From Campylobacteraceae bacterium (lineage in GTDB: Bacteria; Campylobacterota; Campylobacteria; Campylobacterales; Campylobacteraceae), in contig JAISQB010000007.1 in NCBI GenBank assembly GCA_031274495.1, positions 1 through 33,702 of the forward strand: DNA of 33,702 bases, written 5' to 3'. The position numbers and the translations under genes are program-made. The notes under the pieces were generated by a model. It did no database searches. It worked only from the letters and a program-made list of their open reading frames with translations, and was not told where the DNA came from. Below are positions 1 through 7,644 of the stretch, one piece after another. Each line of letters begins with the position of its first letter. The stretch's first letter is position 1.

Positions 1-251
1 AAAAATTTCCAAATCAAACAAAAGAGCTTGACAATTTTATTACAAGACTCTCAATGTTAGTTGAATTTGTTGGCGTGCCTGAAAATATAGAATATGATAT
101 CGAAAAATTAATCCGCGACAAAAATGATCGTCCTATACTCCGCGCCGCTATTTTTCATAAAGTTGATGTGATTATTACGGGAGACAAAGACTTTTTAGAA
201 GCGGGTATAACCAATCCAAAAGCTATGAGCGCTGCAGAATTTATTTTATGA
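1..251 (+). CDS. PIN-domain toxin-like protein, C-terminal part (cut by window edge)
   Basis: The reading frame is already open at the left edge (codons from base 3), so this is the 3' end of a longer gene; the ATG at 54 is internal. About 82 codons are visible. The stretch around RDKNDRPILRAA followed by VIITGDKDFL matches the C-terminal acidic motifs of the PIN family of putative toxin-antitoxin RNases (COG1569 type): first Asp in RDKND, later pair in TGDKD, and the usual ending of the type AAEFIL. PIN toxins are Mg-dependent endoribonucleases normally paired with an antitoxin gene just upstream, which would lie outside this window. No partner is encoded within the next 300 bases. The function is inferred from the family; the N-terminal catalytic Asp cannot be checked here. 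Confidence 0.75.
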   Translation, partial: KFPNQTKELDNFITRLSMLVEFVGVPENIEYDIEKLIRDKNDRPILRAAIFHKVDVIITGDKDFLEAGITNPKAMSAAEFIL

Positions 252-473
252 GGGATGGAAGTTTCTGCGCACACTAAAAGCAAAACCGAGAAACTTTTGG
301 CTTGTATTTGCAGGCGCTTTAAATGTGGGCAAAATCCGCAAGCCCCTAATTTTTGACCAAGTTTCATTCCCGCGCCCAACCCCCTTTTAAGCGCATTATC
401 GGGCTGTAAAACTTCGTAGTCATATTTTTTTTGAAATTTTTCACACTTTAATATTACTTTTATATTTTTTTGT
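252..473. other. Gene-free stretch between the PIN gene and the receptor promoter
   Basis: No plausible gene on either strand; the only sizeable open frame is antisense to the PIN gene. Bases 284-320 (CCGAGAAACTTTTGGC onwards) resemble 7276-7306 in the iron-transporter gap (CCGCGACGTTTTGGC onwards), suggesting a degenerate intergenic element shared by the two sites. From 425 the sequence becomes very T-rich and leads into the receptor promoter. Confidence 0.5.
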
Positions 474-516
474 TACAATTCGGGCTATTACTGATAGTAA
501 TTATTAAAATTACTAT
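474..516 (+). promoter_or_regulatory. Promoter with Fur-box-like operator upstream of the TonB receptor
   Basis: A T-rich tract ends in TACAAT (474-479), a good -10 for Campylobacterota, which often lack a -35. Thirteen bases on, TGATAGTAATTATTA (492-506) matches the 7-1-7 Fur consensus TGATAATnATTATCA at 12 of 14 positions. It is embedded in a perfect 9-bp inverted repeat (494-502 with 508-516, 5-base spacer). Placed just downstream of the expected transcription start, bound Fur would block transcription. Fur control is inferred from the site and the gene product. Confidence 0.65.
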
Positions 517-546
517 ATAGGTAAAATAGATCAACCGGAGTTAAAG

Positions 547-2849
547 ATGAAACGAGCGTTTTGTGTGGCTTTGGCGCGGTTCGGGGGGGGGGGGGATTAT
601 TTGCCGCCTCTTCTGACAACGCGATAGAGCTGGAAGAGGTCAAAGTTGTCAGTGCTGCCGGACACGAGCAAAAGATAGTGGAGGCGCCTGCCAGCATCTC
701 CGTTATCACCGCTGAGGATTTGGAGAAGAGGCAGTATATCACGCTGCTTGACGCGGTCAAAGATATCGAAGGGGTCGATATCGGCGAGACGCGAGATAAA
801 GGCGGCGAGGGTACTATCAGCATTAGAGGTATGGGGTCGGATTATACGCTTTTGTTGATCAACGGACGCCGCCAGAACAATGTCGGCGACCTGTATCAAA
901 ACAATGTCTATGTGGGCTCGCACTACAACCACTTGCCCCCTTTAAACGCGGTAGAGAGGATAGAGGTGATACGAGGACCGATGTCAACGCTTTACGGCTC
1001 TGACGCGATAGGCGGTGTTATCAATATCATCACAAAAAAGATTACTCCTGAGTGGACGGGCTCTGTAAGTAACTCTTTGACTCTGGAGGGAAATTCGGCT
1101 TTTGGCGACGATAGAACGACAGACTTTAGCGTGATGGGTCCTATCATCAAAGACAGATTAGGCGTGGCTATCAGGGGAAGTATCTATAAAAGAGAGGCTT
1201 CAAATCCCCAATACGACCCCGCGATCGACCCAAACGGCGTCGCACACGAAAGAGCGCTTGGATTTGGCAGCGGCGGAAGAACGGTCGATAATACCAACTG
1301 GGAATTGGGGACAAGTTTCACGCTTACGCCAAACGACAATCAAGAGTTTACATTTGACTACGATATCTCAAAGCAAAAGTACGATAACTCTGAGTCGCAA
1401 GTGGGGACATTAGACTCTCTCTCATCCATCTGGCGCGCTTCAGGCGGTAAAGTCGCTCCAAGAGTCGGGTACACTTCCGACCAGCGCTTTGAAAGGGAGC
1501 AGTACGGACTTAGCCATACGGGTAAATGGGGCAAGATCACGACCCAGACGAGCTTATCTCAGATAAATACAAACAACTACGGTCGCTCATTGCCATTTTC
1601 GGCAGATGAGAGAAAGAGGCTGCAAGCTTTGTGGGATGCGTCAGGCGGAAACTTGGCAAATTTAACTCCCGCCCAAAGAGCCGAACTTGAAGCCTTTTTG
1701 CCGCGTCCTGTAAGAACGCTGGAGTCAACTCAGCTCATATTTGACCATACGACTACGATTCCCTTAGAGTCCAACTACATAGTCCTTGGCGGTCAATATA
1801 TAGACGCGGGGCTGAAAGATGGTATCTACGCGCTTGACAAGAACGGCGCTTATACCGAAGATGATAAATTTTCATTCAACCAGTTCGCCCTTTTTGCCGA
1901 AGATACTTTGGGGATTTGGGATACATTTACGATAACGGGCGGGGCAAGATATGACCGTCACGAGAATTTTGGCTCGCATATAAGTCCAAGGATTTATCTA
2001 AACTGGGAACCGACCGAAAATTGGGCATTTAAAGGCGGCGTCTCTACGGGGTATAAGACTCCCAAAGCTACGGATTTGCAGTATGGTATCACGGGATTTG
2101 GCGGGCAGGGAACTTCCCCTTGGATAGGCAACCCCGACCTAAAACCCGAAAAGAGCGTAAATAGCGAACTTGCTGTGTATTACACGCACGAAAAGGGGCA
2201 CAATCTCAACTTTACATTTTTTATCAATAAATTTAAAGATAAGATAGTAAGCAGCGATTCGGTGAAGATTTGTACCTCTACGGTTACTACGGATTGCGTT
2301 GATATAGGCGAAGCTTGGGCTGATGTCTTGGGCAACAACAACGGTTTATCGCAGAAAAAGAATGTCTCCGAAGCCGAAGTTAAGGGCTTTGAGATAGCGG
2401 GCAAATTTGTCTTTATACCGTCACTATCTATGAGGGTAAATTACACCTACATAGACTCCGAGCAGACAAGCGGAACGGAGAAGGGAAGACCGCTTACATC
2501 AAGCGCGAAACATAAGGGCAATCTTATACTTGACTGGGCTGTGACGCCTGCATTTAGTACAAATTTAGCCCTTGAAACGGAGAGCAAAAGATACCGCGGC
2601 GTTGATACGAACGGGGATCTGTTGTTCTATAAATCTTACGAAGTTGTAAATCTGGGGGCTTCATACAAGGCTAATGACAATTTAGCTTTTCACGCAAGGG
2701 TAAATAACTTGCTGGATAGAGATTTTACATCTTACAAGACTACATTTACCCCTGACGGCAGCGGCGGCTACACTGCGTCACATACCGACGATTACAATCT
2801 AAAAGCAAAATCAAGAAACATTTGGCTTGGCGTTACGGGATATTTTTAA
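547..2849 (+). CDS. TonB-dependent ferric-siderophore receptor, phase-variable, out of frame as sequenced
   Basis: Outer-membrane receptor of the CirA/FepA/CfrA type, taking up ferric siderophore (probably catecholate) with energy from TonB. A TonB box (ELEEVKVVSA) is followed by a plug domain (APASISVITAEDL, then IEVIRGPMSTLYGSDAIGG) and a long beta-barrel ending in aromatic GYF. The only ribosome site, GGAG at 537-540, serves the ATG at 547, which begins MKRAFCVALARF. That frame meets 13 G (583-595) and stops at 625-627; the barrel frame is offset. With 11 or 14 G the ATG frame joins it, giving a signal peptide (GGGG then LFAASSDNA) and about 766 residues. The in-frame TTG at 561 has no ribosome site and gives no export signal, so I reject it as the start. 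Either the gene is OFF in this clone, or the run was miscounted. The exact substrate is unknown. Confidence 0.9.
583..595 (+). repeat. Homopolymer run of 13 G inside the receptor signal-peptide codons
   Basis: Thirteen consecutive G directly after codon 12 counted from the ATG at 547. Runs of this length slip during replication, and poly-G runs are the main contingency switches in Campylobacter. Every change of one G alters the frame; 11 or 14 G restores the full receptor, while 13 G gives a 26-codon peptide. Confidence 0.9.
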
Positions 2850-2855
2850 ACAAAA

Positions 2856-2882
2856 TTAGGACATACCGTCGGTATGTCCTAA
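2856..2882. terminator. Stem-loop terminator between convergent receptor and M48 genes
   Basis: A perfect 12-bp stem (2856-2867 with 2871-2882) and 3-base loop GTC lie between the receptor stop (2849) and the M48 gene. The M48 stop codon (2879-2881) falls inside the stem. Read on the minus strand, the stem is followed by AATTTTGTTT, so it fits best as terminator of the lemA-M48 operon. On the plus strand the U tract is lacking. Confidence 0.7.
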
Positions 2883-4759
2883 ATACTTATAGGCAGATGC
2901 AAAAGTGACGCGAGGGCGTGGATGGTCTCTAAGTCTTCGGGGGCTATTTTGCCGTCGGATTTTAAAAGTCCGAGGGCAAGTTCAAGTATCTTTCTTCTTA
3001 ACAGCGGTTTGCACTTTTGTGCTTCGCGGTAGGCGCTCTCTAAAAGCGGTAAGGAGATGTTGCTAAGCGGCACATAGCTAAGACCTCTATTTGTCTTTGC
3101 CATCTTATTAAACGCCGCTTGCGCGCTCTCTTCATCGTCAAACTGACTGCACGCGACGGCAGACAATAGAGCCGACACCTCAAGACCGACGGCAAATATA
3201 TTTGAGTGTATCTCTGATGGGATTTTTTGGAGTCCAAACGAGATATCTAAAGGGTATAAAACAAGATGTTTTAGATTTAATTCAAACCAAGAGAGGCTCT
3301 TGTCCGCTTCTATGAGATGGTTTACCACCTCTTTAAATTTCAGATACTGCTCTTTTGTGAGTGACTTTAATGTAGATAGGCTTAGGTTGATGAGGTTAAG
3401 ATAAGCCTCTCTTTCAAGCTTCAAAATCTCTTTTTCTATCGCCTCAAAGTCCGCCTCCGCCTCGTCTGTAAATTCACTTTTGATGATATTTTTTTGTAGT
3501 TTTCTGATGGCGGAGTCTTTATCCAAAAGAAGCGCAAAGATGATGAGCTGCGCCTCTATCTTGCGTCCCGTGCCATCGCGTAGTATTTTGGGGATCTGCT
3601 CCAATTTTTCCGCGGCGTTTTGCAGCTTTTCGGGGTTTAGCGTGCCTATATTATCTACCTCGTTTAAAATCGCGGCAGCCGTGACGACTTTTGCCGCTGT
3701 GTTGATATCTTTTTCCATACGGTTGACCTCCCTAATCTTGATATGTTCGGTGGCGGTAAATGTACCGTCCCAGTTTGGTTCAAGCGCGCGGATCCTGCTC
3801 TCAAGCGGCGGGTGGGTGCTGAATGAGAAAAGTTTTTTTACCCCGCTTGAAAAGTACAGATGGCTAAACTCATCCGCGTTTGCCGCGCCGATGGTAGAGC
3901 CCAAGTTGCCTATCTTTTTTAGCGCGTTTGAAAGCCCAAGAGGGTTTCTTGTGAATTGCACCGCGGAGGCGTCCGCAAGGTATTCGCGCTGTCTATTTAT
4001 GGCGGCTTTTATGAGGTTGCCGAAAAACAATCCTATCAAGCCTATGATATACAAAGCAAGTCCGACTAAGGCGATACCCCCGCCGCCTTTTTTGTTTTTA
4101 GAGCTGCTTTTTGAGACCGACCTCATTATAAATTCGCCGATCAAACTAATACATAAAATCCCGTTCAAAACGCCGATAGAGCGGATATTTAACTTCATAT
4201 CTCCGTTAAATATATGGCTGAATTCGTGCGCTATGACCCCTTGAAGTTCATCTCTACTTAAAGTATCGATAGAGCCTTTAGTCACGCCGATGATGGCGTC
4301 GTCGTATGTGGTGCCTGCCGCGAAAGCATTTATCGTGTTATCATCTTTGAGAAGATAGACAGGAGGCGAGGGGATGCCTGAGGCTATCGCCATCTCATCT
4401 ACGATATTTAAAAGTACCGCCTCTTGGATGTTTGCCCTGCGTTTTGTCAAAAGTTTGCCCCCAAGCGCTTCGGCGACAAATCTGCCGCCGCTGTTTGAGA
4501 GTTTTGCTATCTTATATAGTGAGCCTGCGATAATGAGCACAAATGTGCCCGCGAAGAAGAGTAAAAGCATATCAGGCGGCACATTTTGAAAGATCACGAT
4601 AGGCGAATATACAAGCTCACCTCCCGTATCAACCCCAAATGCGACCACCCCTAAGATATACGATACAGCCGCGCAAACTCCAAAAGTGCCCAGCAAAAAC
4701 AGCACTACCAAAAGGCTTGTTCTCTTTCTCGCCCTCTCTTGGCGCTCAAAAAAGTTCAT
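2879..4759 (-). CDS. Membrane-bound M48 (HtpX/Ste24-like) zinc metallopeptidase with TerB-like C-terminal tail
   Basis: 626 residues. Two N-terminal membrane segments (about 15-40 and 63-83) precede the zinc motif HEFSH (178-182) and the third ligand region REYLADASA (Glu259), with two further membrane segments between them (about 192-212 and 228-255). This is the M48B arrangement of HtpX, a protease for misfolded membrane proteins. HtpX is about 290 residues; here some 300 more follow, mostly helical, ending in LLKSDGKIAPEDLETIHAL, which looks like a TerB-type acidic helical motif. The gene starts 6 bases after lemA, a pairing common in bacteria that suggests LemA and the protease work together in the envelope. 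No strong ribosome site precedes it, so translation may be coupled to lemA. The substrate is unknown. Confidence 0.88.
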   Translation of the reverse strand: MNFFERQERARKRTSLLVVLFLLGTFGVCAAVSYILGVVAFGVDTGGELVYSPIVIFQNVPPDMLLLFFAGTFVLIIAGSLYKIAKLSNSGGRFVAEALGGKLLTKRRANIQEAVLLNIVDEMAIASGIPSPPVYLLKDDNTINAFAAGTTYDDAIIGVTKGSIDTLSRDELQGVIAHEFSHIFNGDMKLNIRSIGVLNGILCISLIGEFIMRSVSKSSSKNKKGGGGIALVGLALYIIGLIGLFFGNLIKAAINRQREYLADASAVQFTRNPLGLSNALKKIGNLGSTIGAANADEFSHLYFSSGVKKLFSFSTHPPLESRIRALEPNWDGTFTATEHIKIREVNRMEKDINTAAKVVTAAAILNEVDNIGTLNPEKLQNAAEKLEQIPKILRDGTGRKIEAQLIIFALLLDKDSAIRKLQKNIIKSEFTDEAEADFEAIEKEILKLEREAYLNLINLSLSTLKSLTKEQYLKFKEVVNHLIEADKSLSWFELNLKHLVLYPLDISFGLQKIPSEIHSNIFAVGLEVSALLSAVACSQFDDEESAQAAFNKMAKTNRGLSYVPLSNISLPLLESAYREAQKCKPLLRRKILELALGLLKSDGKIAPEDLETIHALASLLHLPISI

Positions 4760-4765
4760 CTGTCG

Positions 4766-5362
4766 TTAAAATGCAACTTTTGGCGCGTTTTGTATGGCGG
4801 CGCGGTCGTCAAAGTCCAACAGCGCGGCGTCGCTTGTGTGTCCGAAAGAGGCGGCAAGGATATTTTGCGGGAACGACTGCTTGTATGTGTTGTAAGCCAT
4901 CACCGCGTCATTATACGCTTGTCTTGCGAACGCTACTCTGTTTTCCGTAGTCGCTATCTCTTCGTGCAGTTTTATCATATTTTCGCTCGCCTTTAGCTCC
5001 GGATAAGCCTCTATGACGACATTTAATCTGCCAAGCGCGTTAGTTAGATTTTGCTCCGCGGAGCCTAAGGCTTGGATATTTGAGGGGTTGGAGGGGTTTG
5101 CTTTTGCCTGCTCTAAACTTTGAGCGGCTTGATTTCTCGCTTTGACGACGAGTTCTAAGGTCTCTCTTTCGTGCTTTAGATAAGCTTTTGCCGTTTCGAC
5201 GAGATTGGGGATGAGGTCGTAGCGTCTTTTGAGCTGCACTTCGATCTGCGCGAAGGCGTTTAGATAGCGGTTTTTAAGCGCGACTAAAGTGTTGAAAATG
5301 CTGATTATAAATACCGCAAGCAGTACGATAATCACCAAAATAACGATAAGTGTCGTTCCCAT
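4766..5362 (-). CDS. lemA: LemA family membrane protein
   Basis: 198 residues from the ATG at 5362, chosen because GGAGG lies 7 bases upstream; an earlier in-frame ATG at 5401 lacks a ribosome site and lies near the likely promoter. One N-terminal membrane helix (about 5-25) precedes the typical LemA helical bundle: NTLVALKNRYLNAFAQIEVQ, LKRRYDLIPNLVETAKAY and a later region with AYPELKASENMIKL. LemA proteins are anchored with a short periplasmic N-terminus and a long alpha-helical domain; their biochemical role is unsettled. First gene of a two-gene operon with the M48 peptidase. Confidence 0.92.
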   Translation of the reverse strand: MGTTLIVILVIIVLLAVFIISIFNTLVALKNRYLNAFAQIEVQLKRRYDLIPNLVETAKAYLKHERETLELVVKARNQAAQSLEQAKANPSNPSNIQALGSAEQNLTNALGRLNVVIEAYPELKASENMIKLHEEIATTENRVAFARQAYNDAVMAYNTYKQSFPQNILAASFGHTSDAALLDFDDRAAIQNAPKVAF

Positions 5363-5389
5363 ATTTTCCTCCGAAAAATAAATTTTTAA

Positions 5390-5443
5390 ATTGTACAACA
5401 AATAAACTGTGTATTAACTATAAATGTAAAGCTTCATTTATAG
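5390..5443 (-). promoter_or_regulatory. Promoter region of lemA with an upstream inverted repeat
   Basis: On the minus strand TACAAT (5395-5390) is a suitable -10 about 28 bases before the lemA start. Upstream of it lies a perfect 9-bp inverted repeat, CTATAAATG (5418-5426) and CATTTATAG (5435-5443), with an 8-base spacer centred on AAGCTT. Its position suits an operator or activator site; no regulator is recognised. Confidence 0.45.
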
Positions 5444-5497
5444 CGTGCATAACTATCAAATATGGTATTAGGTAGGATTATATTGTGCTATGCTTAT

Positions 5498-5526
5498 TTG
5501 ACACTTAAAGACATATATGTTATAAC
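5498..5526 (+). promoter_or_regulatory. Consensus sigma-70 promoter for the secreted protein gene
   Basis: TTGACA (5498-5503), exactly 17 bases, then TATAAC (5521-5526). This is the clearest two-box promoter in the window. The predicted start near 5533 rules out the upstream ATG at 5532 and supports the start at 5562. Confidence 0.7.
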
Positions 5527-5561
5527 GAGGGATGGGTTTTAAAAGATTTAAGGGGGAATTT

Positions 5562-6068
5562 ATGCGTTTTATAATCATTGCACTTTTGATACCGCTTGTG
5601 TTGTGCGTTTACGCGGTGGGGAAGGATTTGCCGGATGAGTTGATAGAGGTTTTGGTGGAGACGGGCGGGAGTTATACTGTCTTGGAGGATGCGCAGGCGC
5701 AAGATGCGTGGGCGAAACTTATGATATACCTTGATGACCATAGGGGGCAGAGTATCAAGGAGTTGCCGCTGCCGTTTGGCGTTAAGTATTACGGTTTGGC
5801 TGTGAGCGGCAAGGAGACGCCTGCGTTTTTGGTAACTTCCCAAACTTCGGGCTTTGTTACTATCACGCTTGATGGCAAGGGCAACATAACGCCGAAATTA
5901 AAAGTAGACAACGACGGCAAACAGAGCAGGCTGGGAGACGAGTATCAACTAAGCTTTATGGTGAGTGCGGGAAAAACTTATAGCGTCACTATAAACAGGG
6001 CGCTTAGCGAAGCGGGTCTCTACTCCATATCCGCAAAATTTCGCCGTTCGTGGAGCGGCGGGAAGTAA
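5562..6068 (+). CDS. Secreted protein of unknown function
   Basis: 168 residues from the ATG at 5562, preceded by AAGGGGGAA at good distance. The N-terminus MRFIIIALLIPLVLCVYAVG is a Sec signal peptide, so the product is probably periplasmic. The mature part is mostly beta-strand in character (FLVTSQTSGFVTITLDGKGN and KTYSVTINRALSEAGLYSI). I recognise no family, catalytic motif or metal site. It has its own strong promoter and stands alone between the divergent lemA operon and the iron transporter. The second half resembles a beta-sandwich of the kind seen in small periplasmic binding or adhesion proteins, but this is only an impression. Confidence 0.75.
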   Translation: MRFIIIALLIPLVLCVYAVGKDLPDELIEVLVETGGSYTVLEDAQAQDAWAKLMIYLDDHRGQSIKELPLPFGVKYYGLAVSGKETPAFLVTSQTSGFVTITLDGKGNITPKLKVDNDGKQSRLGDEYQLSFMVSAGKTYSVTINRALSEAGLYSISAKFRRSWSGGK

Positions 6069-6169
6069 GTCGTAAAGCTTAAAAACTGTCTTGGCTAAAT
6101 TCGCACGAACAGCCGCTGCCTTGCGCCTATATAAATTTTACAGCTTATTTTGTTTTAAGCTTTTTTTAA

Positions 6170-6199
6170 TACAATTCCACATTATGATATCAACTATCA
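6170..6199 (+). promoter_or_regulatory. Promoter with Fur-box-like operator upstream of the ferric-iron transporter
   Basis: TACAAT (6170-6175) follows a T-rich tract; 9 bases later TGATATCAACTATCA (6185-6199) matches the 7-1-7 Fur consensus at 11 of 14 positions. The layout copies that of the receptor promoter at 474-506. Upstream, a perfect 10-bp inverted repeat (6075-6084 with 6153-6162) could end transcription of the preceding gene. Confidence 0.55.
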
Positions 6200-6228
6200 C
6201 AATAATTTAAAATAGAGGGGAGCGGGTT

Positions 6229-7248
6229 ATGTTTAGCAAAAAATTGTTACTGTTTTTAAGCGCCGTTTTGTTGGGTGCGGCAAGTTACGCGGATGAGCAG
6301 GTGGTCAATGTCTATTCGGCGCGCCATTATGAGTCGGATAAAGAGTTGTACGCTCTTTTTTTCAAAAAAACCGGCATCAAAGTCAATGAATTAAACGCCG
6401 CGGCTCCCGAGCTGATAGAGCGTATCAAGCGCGAGGGTGAAGCGACTGCGGCGGATGTCTTTATCACAGTTGACGGCGGTGTACTCTATACGGCGAAGGC
6501 GAGCGGTATCTTGCAGCCTGTGGAGTCAAAAAAGGTGCTTGAAAATGTCCCCGCAAATTTAAGGGATACTGAAAACAACTGGGTAGGCTTAACTACGAGG
6601 GCGCGCGTCATCGTCTATGCCCCTGAACGCGTTAAGCCCGAACAACTCTCGACATACGAAGATTTAGCCGACCCAAAATGGAAAGGCAAAACAGTAGCCA
6701 GATCGTCCACATCTTTGTATGACCAGTCGCTCCTTGCCTCGCTCATTATGTTAAACGGCGAGAAGGCGGCGGGGGATTGGGTCAAAGGCTATGCGGCAAA
6801 CTTCGCCCGACAGCCCAAAGGCAACGACCGCGACCAAGCAAAGTCTATCATCGCAGGGGTGGGCGATGTGGCTTTGATGAACACATACTACATAGGGCAG
6901 ATGCTAAACTCCAAAGACCCCGAAGAGGTCAAAGTGGCAAAACAGATAGGGGTCTTTTTCCCAAATCAAAAAACGACAGGCACGCATATCAACATCAGCG
7001 GCATAGGCTTAGTCAAACAGGCGAAAAACAGGCAAAACGCTATCCGTTTTATAGAGTTTTTAACGGACATTGAGGCGCAGGAGAGTTACTCGGCGAATAA
7101 CTACGAATTTCCCACCAACCCAAAAGCGAAAAAACACCCGCTCTTAGAACAGTGGGGCGCTTTCAAGACCCAATCCATCGACTTTTCGGCACTTGGTAAA
7201 AATAACGCCAAAGCCATTCAGCTATTTTTCCAAGGCGGCTGGAAATAG
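6229..7248 (+). CDS. fbpA: Ferric-iron ABC transporter, periplasmic binding protein (FbpA/FutA type)
   Basis: 339 residues with a Sec signal peptide (MFSKKLLLFLSAVLLGAASY, cleavage near ADEQ). The mature start VVNVYSARHYESDKELY is typical of the FutA/FbpA/AfuA ferric-binding family, and the adjacent tyrosines Tyr220-Tyr221 in NTYYIGQ are the hallmark Fe(III) ligand pair; Tyr29 and Tyr34 lie in the N-terminal ligand region. The protein would bind Fe(III) in the periplasm and deliver it to the FbpBC importer. GAGGGGAG about 8 bases upstream supports the start. First gene of fbpABC, apparently under Fur control. The 396-bp gap before fbpB is unusual for such operons. Confidence 0.92.
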   Translation: MFSKKLLLFLSAVLLGAASYADEQVVNVYSARHYESDKELYALFFKKTGIKVNELNAAAPELIERIKREGEATAADVFITVDGGVLYTAKASGILQPVESKKVLENVPANLRDTENNWVGLTTRARVIVYAPERVKPEQLSTYEDLADPKWKGKTVARSSTSLYDQSLLASLIMLNGEKAAGDWVKGYAANFARQPKGNDRDQAKSIIAGVGDVALMNTYYIGQMLNSKDPEEVKVAKQIGVFFPNQKTTGTHINISGIGLVKQAKNRQNAIRFIEFLTDIEAQESYSANNYEFPTNPKAKKHPLLEQWGAFKTQSIDFSALGKNNAKAIQLFFQGGWK

Positions 7249-7644
7249 TTGCGCGCTCTATATTTTAATCTAAAAACCGCGACGTTTTGGCACATCTTTG
7301 CAAAACGCCGCGCTACTTTTGCAAAGAACTCTCTCGCTCCCAAAGCGGCATATCGCAAAATCGCGGGGGTAGGATACGGTTCGAACGCTTACGCGGCGCA
7401 TTTATGTATGTCGAGTTCGCATTTTTCCGCTATTCCTGCGCGAAGCAAAGTCTCCGAAGGCAGCGTTAATTGCGTAGGAGTGTGGAAGACAAATGTTCAT
7501 CAACAAAACACCCGCACTCTTTCGTTATTCACGCGCAGGCGGGAATTCAAATTATGGAACATCTCGCGGGAGGCTTGGTAAAGTGATGGTTGGATGGGAA
7601 TCAAAATTTTGTCGGCATATCGCTGCTTTTTTTAAGTGTTTTTT
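7249..7644. other. 396-bp gene-free insertion inside the iron-transporter operon
   Basis: No convincing gene. A 110-codon open frame starts on a TTG fused to the fbpA stop, has no ribosome site and no recognisable protein character. The sequence is rich in short palindromic GC words (CGCG, GCGC). Its start resembles 284-320 near the left edge. It may be a degenerate mobile or repeat remnant, or a long 3' regulatory spacer that sets the FbpA:FbpB ratio. Confidence 0.5.
7278..7312 (+). promoter_or_regulatory. Stem-loop just downstream of fbpA
   Basis: CGCG-A-CGTTTT (7278-7288) pairs with AAAACG-C-CGCG (7302-7312): 10 pairs, one mismatch, 13-base loop, 30 bases after the fbpA stop. No U tract follows, so it is not a classic terminator. 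In binding-protein operons such hairpins protect the upstream message and keep the binding protein in excess; that role is inferred. Confidence 0.45.

Noticed and set aside
561-594. TTG at 561 as start of the TonB receptor
   Set aside because: It is in frame with the barrel but has no ribosome site and gives MCGFGAVRGGGG, not an export signal. GGAG and ATG at 537-549 are clearly the initiation site.
3480-4244. 254-codon plus-strand frame inside the M48 gene
   Set aside because: Antisense shadow of a well-supported protease gene with intact zinc motif.
5532-5561. Upstream ATG at 5532 for the secreted protein
   Set aside because: It lies at the predicted transcription start and its only purine tract is 1 base away; the ATG at 5562 has a proper ribosome site and gives a clean signal peptide.
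7249-7581. 110-codon open frame between fbpA and fbpB
   Set aside because: It starts on TTG fused to the fbpA stop, has no ribosome site, no recognisable domain and a composition unlike its neighbours.
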